64,000 nucleotides of DNA, taken from contig NZ_VEIO01000001.1 of NCBI RefSeq assembly GCF_007680605.1, positions 2,113,276 to 2,177,275 on the forward strand, in the 5' to 3' direction. The translations under genes and the position numbers were made by a program. Positions 25,754 through 35,175 of the stretch are shown in pieces; within the stretch, counting starts at the first letter, position 1, and the number at the start of each line of letters is the position of its first letter. This DNA comes from Paenibacillus xylanexedens. Lineage in GTDB: Bacteria > Bacillota > Bacilli > Paenibacillales > Paenibacillaceae. The notes under the pieces were generated by a model that ran no database searches, was not told the origin of the DNA, and was given only the letters and a program-made list of their open reading frames with translations.

Positions 25754-28444
25754 TTAATCCATATAGATGTACTTCTCCTTATGCCAAATAATCGCCTTGT
25801 AATAAAATGCCGGATCGGTATCGAACCGCTCCAAAAGATTAAGCAAATGAGGCTCTACAATAGCATCATTCCAGATAACCCATAGCAGAAACTTTCCGGG
25901 ATTGTGGGGATGGACTGTCCGTAACAAGCCAAAATAAGGGCCAACATACGTGACGTTTTGCCAAGTCAGCGATTCTTGATCTGCGCTCAGGTCAGAAAAT
26001 AAAAAACTGTTGCCCCATCCGGAATCCGTCATGTTCCGTAAACAAACGATATGAGAATGATGCAAACTCTCCTGGGTAGCTTCCTCAGGTTTGACCCATG
26101 AATATCTGTAATTTCTGGCTCGCTCACGCAAAGGCTGGCGTAATAGTTGAAGCAGTGTGCGATGTGCCCCTGCCCCTGGATTCCCGGTTGTTCTTGGCGC
26201 GCCCGCAACAATCGTGCATTCTTCAGCATATAAGGCTTTAATGCCAAGAGCCTCACGATCGGGTCCCCATTGATTTCGATGTAGGTCGAATTGCGCTGCT
26301 GTAAGTTCCTCAACCCAGCTTGATATCCCTTGCTGATTTATATGAATGCGGACAAGAGTGTATAGAGAAACTTCGATCTCGATCGTTTGTTCAGGCAGAT
26401 CAAGATGAACCACCTCTTCAAGCTCCATGTCCTGACGTTCAAGTAACAAACGAATCACAGTGGCTTGTCCAGGCTCAATACGAATCTTATCAGGACTCAA
26501 GATGTCTGCCCGCACTGTTGTTGGCTGAGTCAGGTTTCGAACCTTCTCCACTTTTAGCCAAGAAGATGTATTATAAATGGGTTCTTGCATATGGAATATC
26601 ACATTCCGGGGATTTCGTTCTCTGCGCAATTGACTTATCCGTTGAATCAGCTCGTTGGACAGGAATACTTCGACGGATTCTTTATGTGAAAAATGATCAA
26701 AGCACCATACGCTGGAATTGCCGATATGTTTTGCTGAATCCAGAAGCCTCGTTGTATTGAAGATATCATCTTCCACATTTAACAACTGGTACACCGGTGT
26801 CTTGCCCAGATTTTGCAGCATAGTATAATCCGGTTGATTTATGTCGGCGCGCGGCGCACCAACAATGTTAGCTACAGCGGCGAATGTGCCTGGGAAGCGG
26901 GATGCTAGTCCAAAAACGCGCAAGGCTCCAGAGCAGATCCCTACCAGATATACGCGGTCACGATCCACATTGTATTCTTTGATCAGCGCTTCGACACTCT
27001 CCACAATTTCCATCTCATTAATGTAATCCTTGTTAAAACCACCACGAGCATACATACACCCAATGATCACATCGTCAAAACGGTTTCGGTACAAATCATC
27101 GGTTCCTTCAGGTATGGTGTTCACCATTGTTCCAAAAGGCATGTAAAACACCAGCGGCATGGACTGCCCCCTGTTGTAATTACGAGGCAAAAAGACATTA
27201 TATGCTACGTAGGCGCCATCCACCGGACTGGAACGAAGCACCGTGCGTACGCCGCGTGGTTCTGGCTCTATCGGTTCATCCGGCTGAGTCAGCTGGCGCG
27301 CTGTCTGGCGAAACTGCCGTAACAAATGGTCATAGATACGATCATAGTGCAACTCCAGTTTGCCATGATTCAAGCCCCGGTCATTCTCGCATAACCCGGC
27401 CAAATAAAGAAAATGTTCACTCATTGGCTCCGTCAGACCCTGTTCACTCATCAGTCTAAGAAGCTGATCCTTTGTTGCTACATAATCACCTGCAAAAATA
27501 AAGGCATTGGATACTACAGCTACGGCGTTGTCTTCAAGTCCCTCATGCCATGCAAGTTCATCAGGCACCCTTTGCACTCTCAATTCGATGACTCCGTCAG
27601 GCACATGCCGCAAATCCAGCCTAAAGTGCTGATAGGTGGAAATATAACCGTCGTACTGTACCTTCCCATAGGTGTCCAGCGCTTCAATATAGAGTTTCTC
27701 CAAACGTCCGTTGCCTTGAACATAGGGGAAAACAAAGCAATTCACCATTTTATCCGCATTAAATGTTCGTTCAGGCAATACATAGAATTGTGCAGACATG
27801 TTTTCTGTTTTTTCCCTGCTGAATACCATCTGGGTAGAATCTGTCTGATACAGTTGCTCCACGGGTTTGCAGGACAATGTGAAGCCGTACTCCCCTTCAG
27901 GCATGCTTCTGGAAGCCTGCGTTACTTTCCTTTCAACCAGAATCGTATTGATGCCTTTTCGAAACGTGCATATGGTCTGAACCGGCTTGATGTGCCGCCA
28001 AGATGTACTTGTGAGCACAAGCCTGCCATTTAGCCATAAGGTCACGGGAAGAGATGAGCGCGTAAACATATAGATGTCTTGTTCCGTTGAGCAGTATACC
28101 GAGCACAAGGCATACAAGCGTTTGTCTGTTCCATGATCAAACAACGATTCGAGTACATTTTCTCTGCCATCTGAAGCTTTGTAATATCTCCAACGTTGCT
28201 CTCTCTCCTCTTCTGAGGTAAACGAAAGTTCATGTTCAAGCATTACGGCACTATCCAATCCGGATGTGCACAGACGCGGAGTTTCTTCTGAATCATGTTC
28301 TGGTAGACCTGTGCTCCTCACAATCCAGCGATGTAAAAAGCAAGGCTGGTCACCTGAGAACGTAACCGGATAATGGCAGCGAGCCAAAATTCGTTCCAGC
28401 GTAACTTCCATTTCTTCTGTATCTGCCACCACATCTATATACAT
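25754..28444 (-). CDS. Large protein with central alpha/beta hydrolase domain carrying a Cys elbow
   Basis: An 896-residue cytoplasmic protein without signal peptide. The first 380 residues look like two beta-sandwich modules (EQDIYMFTRSSLPVTLWLN; GINTILVERKV). Residues about 410-620 resemble polyhydroxybutyrate-depolymerase or feruloyl-esterase-like hydrolases (VAYNVFLPRNYNRGQSMPLVFYMP; DRDRVYLVGICSGA). The nucleophile elbow reads G-I-C-S-G, with Cys504 where Ser is normal. Later VEDDIF and HFSHKES may supply Asp and His. The last 250 residues are unrecognised. It lies 52 bases before the carrier protein gene. A thioester-handling or transacylase role is possible but is only inference. Confidence 0.5.
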   Translation of the reverse strand: MYIDVVADTEEMEVTLERILARCHYPVTFSGDQPCFLHRWIVRSTGLPEHDSEETPRLCTSGLDSAVMLEHELSFTSEEEREQRWRYYKASDGRENVLESLFDHGTDKRLYALCSVYCSTEQDIYMFTRSSLPVTLWLNGRLVLTSTSWRHIKPVQTICTFRKGINTILVERKVTQASRSMPEGEYGFTLSCKPVEQLYQTDSTQMVFSREKTENMSAQFYVLPERTFNADKMVNCFVFPYVQGNGRLEKLYIEALDTYGKVQYDGYISTYQHFRLDLRHVPDGVIELRVQRVPDELAWHEGLEDNAVAVVSNAFIFAGDYVATKDQLLRLMSEQGLTEPMSEHFLYLAGLCENDRGLNHGKLELHYDRIYDHLLRQFRQTARQLTQPDEPIEPEPRGVRTVLRSSPVDGAYVAYNVFLPRNYNRGQSMPLVFYMPFGTMVNTIPEGTDDLYRNRFDDVIIGCMYARGGFNKDYINEMEIVESVEALIKEYNVDRDRVYLVGICSGALRVFGLASRFPGTFAAVANIVGAPRADINQPDYTMLQNLGKTPVYQLLNVEDDIFNTTRLLDSAKHIGNSSVWCFDHFSHKESVEVFLSNELIQRISQLRRERNPRNVIFHMQEPIYNTSSWLKVEKVRNLTQPTTVRADILSPDKIRIEPGQATVIRLLLERQDMELEEVVHLDLPEQTIEIEVSLYTLVRIHINQQGISSWVEELTAAQFDLHRNQWGPDREALGIKALYAEECTIVAGAPRTTGNPGAGAHRTLLQLLRQPLRERARNYRYSWVKPEEATQESLHHSHIVCLRNMTDSGWGNSFLFSDLSADQESLTWQNVTYVGPYFGLLRTVHPHNPGKFLLWVIWNDAIVEPHLLNLLERFDTDPAFYYKAIIWHKEKYIYMD

Positions 28445-28459
28445 TTCATCCCACCTCGC

Positions 28460-29119
28460 TTAATGTTCAACGAGCATTATGTCGCGAATATAAGTGTCCA
28501 TCCAGATCTTCATATCCAGGCATCCTTCATTCATAGTGGACACTCTTCCTTCTGTGAGAGGGTTCGAAGGATGGAAGAGACATAGATAGATCCGCCGGCA
28601 ACGCCGAAGATAGAATAGCTCTTTGTTACGAATATTCACACTGCTTATCAATGCAGCATTTGTATGGAACAGTTTTTTGCCACGGGTTGCAATTCGTTTC
28701 TGGCACAGTTCGGGCATCTGATCTATAAAAAATATGAGGTCTGGTTTGCGCACAAACTTTGATATGCATCTTCCCAGATAAGGTTTGGCTCCATTTGCAC
28801 GGTCTCTGACTAGTCCTGTATACACATAACGATCACAGAGTACGATATTACCCATCCATAATCTGGGAATAATGATAAAGAAATAATCCAAAATGAATCC
28901 CCACCACTGTAGCAGACTGTATAAGGACGCCGGGATCGTCTGTTTTAACCCAAGCCACCGGGTAAGGGCTCTTAACCATCGATTTGAATTCCACTCGTAC
29001 ACATACACGCCATGCCCCAATGATTCAACATATTCCTGAAGCTGGTTTATGGAGCTGCTCTTCCCGCATCCACTAATTCCTTCCACTACAATCAAGCCTT
29101 TGCCTTTTTGAAAAACCAT
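28460..29119 (-). CDS. Thymidylate-kinase-like P-loop kinase
   Basis: A 219-residue protein with Walker A GISGCGKSSSINQL (residues 15-28) and a DRYVYTGLVRDRANGA segment that fits the DRY motif of thymidylate and deoxynucleoside kinases. LIFFIDQMPELCQKRIATRGKK corresponds to the strand and lid of that fold. Such proteins also occur as small-molecule kinases in biosynthetic clusters. The ATG follows the stop of the nucleotidyltransferase gene directly, so the two are probably a functional pair. The housekeeping tmk should lie elsewhere. Confidence 0.7.
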   Translation of the reverse strand: MVFQKGKGLIVVEGISGCGKSSSINQLQEYVESLGHGVYVYEWNSNRWLRALTRWLGLKQTIPASLYSLLQWWGFILDYFFIIIPRLWMGNIVLCDRYVYTGLVRDRANGAKPYLGRCISKFVRKPDLIFFIDQMPELCQKRIATRGKKLFHTNAALISSVNIRNKELFYLRRCRRIYLCLFHPSNPLTEGRVSTMNEGCLDMKIWMDTYIRDIMLVEH

Positions 29120-30289
29120 TTATCGGCCCGTTACTTGCTCATTCCGTGTAGTCCAGAACTGATTGCGTGCTGACATCACCTCGTCATTCACACGAAGAAT
29201 TCTCGCAGTGTCAAACAAGCGGGTGAAGAAGTCGTCCTCCCAGCGGGCTGTGCTCTGGTTCTCCACGCCATATTCATCCAGATAGGCATGATCCCCCGGA
29301 TCAAGCTCATCCATAACAGCTACTGGAATCACGTCACCATAGATAAAATTCACATAATAGAACGCGTAATACACAACCTTCTCACAACCATGTTCGTGGC
29401 AGAACTCAACCAGTTTCGTCCAATTGATGTCATTGGCATATCGTTCTACATACATCAGGATATCTGCGAACTTATACAACTTGAGATCTCTCAGATCAGC
29501 AATCCAATTCAGCATGACCGCTTCCTTATAAAGGTGACAGCTGAGCTGGATGAGAAAATCCTCATAGTCCAAAACATGACAAGGATAACCGAGCACTTGA
29601 GTTGCACGAGCACGAGATAACAGATCAGGAGTAGATATGTGGTACGGGCAGTTTCCTTTCCACAATACGTCATGGTTCAGATCCACCTGAAGCAGACTTA
29701 CAAACGGATGATCCGTCTTTTTGAGGCACTCCTGCAACTCATGTGTTGCCATCTGATGCATCATCTTCTGTTTACGAGAGCCTGGTATAATTTCCTCCGT
29801 ATTCCTGTCATACTCTCCCTGAATATAACCCATGCTCTCAAGTACACGAACAAACTGCTCACTTTGCTCAACGGAAATAAGCAGATCCAGATCGTTGAAT
29901 GTTCTTGTCTCAATCGATGGATACACGTTCGCGGCTAAATAATTTCCTTTCAAAATGACAGCATGAAGTCCTTGCTCTTCGAATTTTTGATATATGGCTC
30001 CGAGCTCCTCGAAATAAAACTGGTTGCGCATGGAGAACACTTGACTTTGGTTTTTCATAACTTTAAGCACTTCTTCCTCTACCCTGTCCAGCATTCCAAT
30101 TCGTTTCAGATGATAAAACATCATATTCAGCACCCGGTGTGTAAGACCTTGATAGAGAATGTCCTTCCATTCCAGATAACCGCTGAGCAGTTTTTTTGCT
30201 TCATCCTCATGCTCCTGTGTCCAGACTCCACGAGAACATAGAATCACCAGTTGTCTTTCAGGGGTCAGATCTTCAAACTGTGTCACCAT
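29120..30289 (-). CDS. NTP_transf_5-type nucleotidyltransferase family protein
   Basis: A 389-residue protein of the uncharacterised nucleotidyltransferase family. The core reads AVILKGNYLAANVYP followed by TRTFNDLDLLIS with the DxD metal pair (about residues 115-145), then an alpha-helical C-terminal domain with HDVLWKG and DFLIQLSCHLYKEAV. Related genes sit in capsule and lasso peptide clusters of Firmicutes, where they are thought to modify small molecules or peptides with nucleotides. It is directly followed by a P-loop kinase gene. Substrate unknown. Confidence 0.75.
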   Translation of the reverse strand: MVTQFEDLTPERQLVILCSRGVWTQEHEDEAKKLLSGYLEWKDILYQGLTHRVLNMMFYHLKRIGMLDRVEEEVLKVMKNQSQVFSMRNQFYFEELGAIYQKFEEQGLHAVILKGNYLAANVYPSIETRTFNDLDLLISVEQSEQFVRVLESMGYIQGEYDRNTEEIIPGSRKQKMMHQMATHELQECLKKTDHPFVSLLQVDLNHDVLWKGNCPYHISTPDLLSRARATQVLGYPCHVLDYEDFLIQLSCHLYKEAVMLNWIADLRDLKLYKFADILMYVERYANDINWTKLVEFCHEHGCEKVVYYAFYYVNFIYGDVIPVAVMDELDPGDHAYLDEYGVENQSTARWEDDFFTRLFDTARILRVNDEVMSARNQFWTTRNEQVTGR

Positions 30290-30324
30290 ATCACGGCCTC
30301 CTCTAAAGTTTAAGTTTTATCGCA

Positions 30325-31893
30325 CTACTCATACCTCTGATTGGTTACCTGGATTCTGCCATCCGTTCCAGGCTCTATAACCTTGTGTTTGCGTAAATAA
30401 TCGGCCAGTACATTCATCAGCAATTCATCCACACTGAGCAGAGAAGCATCCTTAAACTCTTCGAAATTGTCACCGCCATTGTATAAATAATCGCTTAAAG
30501 CAACCTTGTATTTTCTATTCAGATCTAGTGGTTCATCGTTGAAGGTCACGCTGATGACCCGTTTGCCTGCGGGCCTCGAAGCATCAAATGCATAACGAAT
30601 ACCCGATACCTGGAGAAAAGCCCCATTCGTACCATTGGGATAGGCGTTCAGACCACGCTCTATTGCTTTATAGATTCGATCTCCTGCAACCTCTGCCACA
30701 ACCAGCGTATTGGAAAAAGGCAATGATCGGTTTAGCTGGTATAGGTTAATCTCACCTGCACTTATACTTTCACGAATTCCTCCGCCATTAATAATGGCAA
30801 TCTCTGCTTGACTTCTTTCTTTCATCGCATCGGTTAACACATTAGCAAAATTCGTTTCTCTTGTTCGAATCGAAGTCCGCGTACCGTCCAGCTCCACACT
30901 CGATGTACCCACGACTTCTTTTGTTTCTTCCATCGCCATTTGATAGTATTTTTCCACCACTGACATCATCGCTGCATCCCCTCGACTACCATCACTCAGG
31001 GAACGTACATTCCACGAAATATCTTGTAACTCTCCTCTGTTAAAATACAGTGTTGCGTATCCGACATGAGTGGTCCATGCCCCCGCCTCAGCAATCCAGG
31101 TTTTTCCCACTCGAACTGGATGTGTATAAAGGTTGTGCTTGCGCCCGCTCAAGATCAGATCGATGCCTTGCACTTCGCCAGCTAATGCAACATCCGCATC
31201 GTCTCCCAAGTGGGACAGTAATACAATGACATCGGAGCTTTCTTTCAGCTCATCGACTAGTCTTTTCGCCTCTTCAACAGGATCAGTAATCTGTATTTCA
31301 TCCTGATGCTCCGTACTGAAGCTTCGCTGCGCACTTGGGGTTAGCAATCCGATAAACGCTATCTTTTTTCCAAGCACCTCTTGCATGACATACGGCTTGA
31401 ACAACCGTTTTCCATCTTTATAGACGTTGGCAGCAACCATTGGAAAATCAAGCTGTGACTGTATCTCCATCAGACGATCGAATCCAAAGTTAAAATCATT
31501 GCTTCCGGGAACCATAGCGGTGTATCCCATCATATTGGCAACTTCCAGAACACCCTTCCCCTGTTCCACATTGGCTTCATTCGTTCCATGAAACATATCT
31601 CCCGAATCCACGATTAACGTATTAGGATCACTGGCCTTCTCACTCTCAAACATGGCTTTGACCAAGGGCATGCCCATAACGCCATAAATATTTTCCGTCG
31701 TATATTGTCCCCAGGCATTATCTTCAAATCTAAGGTGTCCATGAATATCAGCCGTGTTCATAATGGTAATTTTCTCGTCATAATAGCCAGAGAGCAGCTT
31801 CACTTCGTTCCAGGAAACATTTTTCACGGCATAATAGATGCCAAACGAGATAACCAGAACCCCCAGCAGAATCAAATTAATATATTTTTTCAA
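30325..31893 (-). CDS. 5'-nucleotidase/metallophosphatase family protein with altered metal site
   Basis: A 522-residue protein with an N-terminal membrane anchor (NLILLGVLVISFGIYYAV), a calcineurin-like domain and a 5'-nucleotidase C-terminal domain (NGGGIRESISAGEI, LPFSNTLVV, FLQVSG, DYLYNGGDNF). ADIHGH, VDSGDMF and LLSHLGDD keep their metal ligands. The family GNHE/D motif reads GSNDFNFG and the GHSH motif reads SGRKHN, so the catalytic Asn-His pair and one metal His are lost. It should face the outside. It may bind rather than hydrolyse a nucleotide-like or phosphorylated ligand, or act weakly. Sits just after the exporter genes. Confidence 0.75.
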   Translation of the reverse strand: MKKYINLILLGVLVISFGIYYAVKNVSWNEVKLLSGYYDEKITIMNTADIHGHLRFEDNAWGQYTTENIYGVMGMPLVKAMFESEKASDPNTLIVDSGDMFHGTNEANVEQGKGVLEVANMMGYTAMVPGSNDFNFGFDRLMEIQSQLDFPMVAANVYKDGKRLFKPYVMQEVLGKKIAFIGLLTPSAQRSFSTEHQDEIQITDPVEEAKRLVDELKESSDVIVLLSHLGDDADVALAGEVQGIDLILSGRKHNLYTHPVRVGKTWIAEAGAWTTHVGYATLYFNRGELQDISWNVRSLSDGSRGDAAMMSVVEKYYQMAMEETKEVVGTSSVELDGTRTSIRTRETNFANVLTDAMKERSQAEIAIINGGGIRESISAGEINLYQLNRSLPFSNTLVVAEVAGDRIYKAIERGLNAYPNGTNGAFLQVSGIRYAFDASRPAGKRVISVTFNDEPLDLNRKYKVALSDYLYNGGDNFEEFKDASLLSVDELLMNVLADYLRKHKVIEPGTDGRIQVTNQRYE

Positions 31894-31930
31894 CGCTCTG
31901 TCCTCTCCCGGTATGCACTCTTACACCGAA

Positions 31931-32773
31931 TTAATAGAGCGCATTACCTGTACTTGAATATCTACGAAGTCCTTGTTTCCAGACCAGAAAAACGATGCCA
32001 AACATGACAGCTGCCACCAAAGGATTGAGAAACACCATATCCTTCCAATAAACGTCCATCTCGGGTTTCTCCAAGTAAAACTGGGCCGGAAAATAATTCA
32101 CAAATCCAAACGGCATCACAAAGATCAATACCTTCTGAATGATGCCCGGATAAAAACTGAGTGGATACGCTGCAATTTTCCTTGAATTAAAAAAAAGCAT
32201 ATTACGCAAATTGGTAACTTTTACAGTCCAGAAGCAGAAGCTAGATGCCAGCATGAAGATCGAGGCCTGAATCAGCGCTCCCCCCATGAGCATCACCAGG
32301 TAAAAGCCAATTTGTCCTGCCGTCCACTCAATCTGAAGTTGTGACGCTGTGCTGCGAAGCAGGATGATGCCAAGCACTCCATGTCCTAATGCCGCAGTGT
32401 AGTCAACACGCGAAGCCACAACCTGAAATAGAATGCCTACGGGTCTAACCAGGTATCGGTCGAATTCTCCGGAATACACCAGATCCTCGAAGTCACGAAT
32501 CCCTGTAAAAAAGAAAACAAACAAACTATAGGATAAGAACAAAAAGCTATATAAAAACAGAACCTCGTTAATATCCCATCCTCTAATCTCTACAAAACGG
32601 TTCAAGAGCAGAATTAAAATAATGACACCGGATAATTCCCGAATAAGAACCGCGGCTGCAATTAGACTGCGATCGAACTTGTATTGCAACGTCACCTTTA
32701 ACGTCAAATGAAAGTATTTCAAAAATAGCTTTACGTCCCCAATTCCCGGGAACCCACGTGAGCGCTGCATCAC
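31931..32773 (-). CDS. ABC-2 type exporter permease, second subunit
   Basis: A 280-residue membrane protein with about six membrane segments (for example VLIRELSGVIILILLLNRFV, FLFLSYSLFVFFFTGI, MFGIVFLVWKQGL). FDRYLVRPVGILFQ resembles the conserved LLRP-type loop of the ABC2_membrane_6 family. Its start lies 2 bases after the stop of the first permease gene. Together with that gene and the ATPase upstream it should form a heteromeric exporter. The product of this operon is the likely cargo. Confidence 0.82.
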   Translation of the reverse strand: MMQRSRGFPGIGDVKLFLKYFHLTLKVTLQYKFDRSLIAAAVLIRELSGVIILILLLNRFVEIRGWDINEVLFLYSFLFLSYSLFVFFFTGIRDFEDLVYSGEFDRYLVRPVGILFQVVASRVDYTAALGHGVLGIILLRSTASQLQIEWTAGQIGFYLVMLMGGALIQASIFMLASSFCFWTVKVTNLRNMLFFNSRKIAAYPLSFYPGIIQKVLIFVMPFGFVNYFPAQFYLEKPEMDVYWKDMVFLNPLVAAVMFGIVFLVWKQGLRRYSSTGNALY

Positions 32774-32775
32774 GA

Positions 32776-33576
32776 TTAGCCCCCCTGAACAACTAATTTA
32801 TATGAAGCACGTTTCCACAAAAAGTGACCCGCTACCGTTAAAAATAGTAGCCAGAGTACCTGTTTCATCAGGCTTTGCCACATTTCTCCGGCTGGCATCT
32901 GACCTAGATAAATAGAGATTGGAATAAAAAATATCGTATCGAACGGAGTCAGTTTGATATAGTCCACCAGCCATTCTGGAAAGTACCACAGTGGAATTAC
33001 AGCTCCGGACAGAACCATAACCGCGGTTTCCTTAATGGTGATCAGACTGAATGTTTTGTAGAACCAGAATGCGCTTACCCAAATGATAAAATTAAGACTA
33101 TACATCACCAGATAACCTAGCATGATACTGATCAGGAAGATGCAAAACATAAACCACGAGAATGGAGGAAGAATCTTGTAAACAACCGTATAAAAAAGCA
33201 GTGTAGGAAGCAATAACAAAATGATGCGGTACACCAGCCCTCCGAGATGGTAGGAGAAGGTATAGAGTCGAAAACTGATCGGACGTAGCAGGTCAGAAGT
33301 AATCAGCCCTGACTTGATTTTCTTTTCAATGACATATTCATCCATTGTAAAAATATGAAAAAGAGACAACGCCAAGATGACATACGTGACCGTCATACTG
33401 AATTGCAGATGATCCAGTGTGCCCTCCTCATCATAAATGGCTCTCCAGATCGAAATATTGACAAAAATGGTGACGATCGCTCCGAGAAGACCAGCAAAAT
33501 ATTCCGTACGAAAGACCAGGTTGCTTAAAAAGGACTTCCTGGCGACTTCAAGATACGCCCTCATAAGCTTGTACAC
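32776..33576 (-). CDS. ABC-2 type exporter permease, first subunit
   Basis: A 266-residue membrane protein with six membrane segments. SGLITSDLLRPISFRLYTFSYHLGG carries the LLRP loop characteristic of the ABC2_membrane_6 family. Its start overlaps the ATPase gene by 29 bases. Two related permeases with one ATPase is the standard arrangement of this exporter family. Substrate inferred from context only. Confidence 0.82.
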   Translation of the reverse strand: MYKLMRAYLEVARKSFLSNLVFRTEYFAGLLGAIVTIFVNISIWRAIYDEEGTLDHLQFSMTVTYVILALSLFHIFTMDEYVIEKKIKSGLITSDLLRPISFRLYTFSYHLGGLVYRIILLLLPTLLFYTVVYKILPPFSWFMFCIFLISIMLGYLVMYSLNFIIWVSAFWFYKTFSLITIKETAVMVLSGAVIPLWYFPEWLVDYIKLTPFDTIFFIPISIYLGQMPAGEMWQSLMKQVLWLLFLTVAGHFLWKRASYKLVVQGG

Positions 33577-34552
33577 CTTCGCCTTCTTCGTATAATTTCT
33601 TAATGATTGTCTCGATATCTGTCTCCTGAACAGTCAAATCCATCACCACATATTCACTCATCAGACTGGAGATCAATTCAGAAGTTGTAATTTCATGAGT
33701 ATGAAATGAAAACGTCTTACTGTTGCCCTCCTCATGTACAATCTGAGCTTTAGCAACATGTATGGATGGGTAGGACTCGGCAAACTTTACCGTCAGACGA
33801 CGCTCATGATCATACAGACTTCGTATTTCGGTTAGTGCGCTATCACAGATGATCTTACCTCGATCAATCACAATCATCCGTTCACATGTTTTTTCAATAT
33901 CCTGCATGTCATGTGTCGTGAACAACATCGTGATGCCCTTATCCCGGTTCATCGCTTTAATACATTCGCGGATCTTTTCTTTGGCTACAATATCAAGTCC
34001 AATCGTCGGCTCGTCAAAAAAAAGAATCTCTGGATCATGCAGTAATGAAGCTGCAATATCAGCACGCATTCGTTGCCCGAGGCTCAGTTGTCTGACAGGA
34101 CGAGACATAAAATCGTCCAGATCAAGCAGTTCACGATATATATTCAGATTTTTCCTAAATGTGGCATCCGGTATTTTGTAGATTGCTTTCAGCAAATCAA
34201 ACGTATCCTCCACGGGAAGATCCCACCATAACTGCGTTCGCTGACCGAATACAACGCCAATGTGGGATACATACTTTTTCCGATTCCGAAAAGGGTCCAT
34301 ATCTCCAACTGTAACTCGGCCTGAGGTTGGCGAAAGAACGCCGGACAGAATTTTGACGGTTGTCGATTTGCCTGCTCCATTGGGACCAATAAAACCAACC
34401 ATCTCGCCTGGCTGAATGGAAAAGCTGATATCATCTACAGCCCGTTTTTTCAAATACTCAGGCATAACCAGATTTTTGACGGCTTGTAGGAACCCTTTTC
34501 CATTTTTATGAACCTGATAGTCCTTGACCAGATGCTCCACCTTAATGAGCAC
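33548..34552 (-). CDS. ABC-2 type exporter ATP-binding protein
   Basis: A 334-residue ATPase with Walker A GPNGAGKSTTVKILSG, signature LSLGQRMRADIAASLL, Walker B ILFFDEPTIGLD and the switch His in TTHDM. The C-terminal extension of about 90 residues is typical of DrrA-like and ABC2_membrane_6-linked ATPases. It overlaps pabA by 11 bases and the first permease by 29, so all are in one transcript. Confidence 0.92.
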   Translation of the reverse strand: MLIKVEHLVKDYQVHKNGKGFLQAVKNLVMPEYLKKRAVDDISFSIQPGEMVGFIGPNGAGKSTTVKILSGVLSPTSGRVTVGDMDPFRNRKKYVSHIGVVFGQRTQLWWDLPVEDTFDLLKAIYKIPDATFRKNLNIYRELLDLDDFMSRPVRQLSLGQRMRADIAASLLHDPEILFFDEPTIGLDIVAKEKIRECIKAMNRDKGITMLFTTHDMQDIEKTCERMIVIDRGKIICDSALTEIRSLYDHERRLTVKFAESYPSIHVAKAQIVHEEGNSKTFSFHTHEITTSELISSLMSEYVVMDLTVQETDIETIIKKLYEEGEGVQAYEGVS

Positions 34553-35171
34553 GATTCAACGCCTCCATTTCAGAGCCACCTCTTGGGTTGTTCAGCCGAA
34601 AGACTCCAGCCATTTCCAGAAAATTATGAATCAGTACCTTCCCATACTGGGACAGAATGGATTCAGGGTGGAATTGCACGCCTATCGTGCAAAATTCACG
34701 GTGTCTGACGGCCATAATCGTGCCATCAGCAGTAGTAGCCTGAACTTCCAGACATGCTGGTACTGTCTCTGGAGAAATACATAGAGAATGGTACCGCACG
34801 ACCTCGAATCGCTTCGGCGTTCCTGCAAATATCCCTTGACCATCATGGTGGATCATCGATCTCTTGCCATGAACGACATCGGGAGCAAGATCAATGGAGG
34901 CGCCTAGTGCTGCTCCAATAGCCTGAAGCCCCAGACATATACCAAAAATCGGAATCTGACCATTAAAAGCACGGATAATGTCAAGACTAATTCCTGATTC
35001 GACTGGATGACCTGGTCCTGGTGAGATGATAATACAATCCGGTTGCAGGCGTCTGACATCCTCAATCGCAAGTTTATCGTTTCGAACAACCTGAACATCT
35101 GTACACATCTCCCCGATATATTGGTAGAGATTGTAAGTGAAAGAGTCATAATTATCAATTAACAACACCAT
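34542..35171 (-). CDS. pabA: Aminodeoxychorismate synthase component II (glutamine amidotransferase)
   Basis: A 209-residue class I glutamine amidotransferase that supplies ammonia to PabB. It shows LLIDNYDSFTYNLYQYIGE at the start, IISPGPGHP, the nucleophile GICLGLQAIG (Cys) and the VQFHPESILS His-Glu pair, so the triad is intact. The open frame extends upstream, but the ATG at 35171 is the family start, 4 bases after pabB ends. It is paired with pabB directly upstream and coupled to the exporter ATPase downstream. Probably a cluster-specific copy, since folate genes are absent here. Confidence 0.9.
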   Translation of the reverse strand: MVLLIDNYDSFTYNLYQYIGEMCTDVQVVRNDKLAIEDVRRLQPDCIIISPGPGHPVESGISLDIIRAFNGQIPIFGICLGLQAIGAALGASIDLAPDVVHGKRSMIHHDGQGIFAGTPKRFEVVRYHSLCISPETVPACLEVQATTADGTIMAVRHREFCTIGVQFHPESILSQYGKVLIHNFLEMAGVFRLNNPRGGSEMEALNRAH

Positions 35172-35175
35172 AGCC

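Noticed and set aside
27413..28033. Plus-strand open frame of 206 codons
   Set aside because: It lies antisense within the 896-residue gene, has no recognisable domain or ribosome binding site, and its composition (many His, Cys, Ile) is that of a shadow frame.
28460..29119. Housekeeping thymidylate kinase tmk
   Set aside because: The substrate-binding and lid parts deviate from tmk, and the neighbours are biosynthetic genes; kept as tmk-like only.
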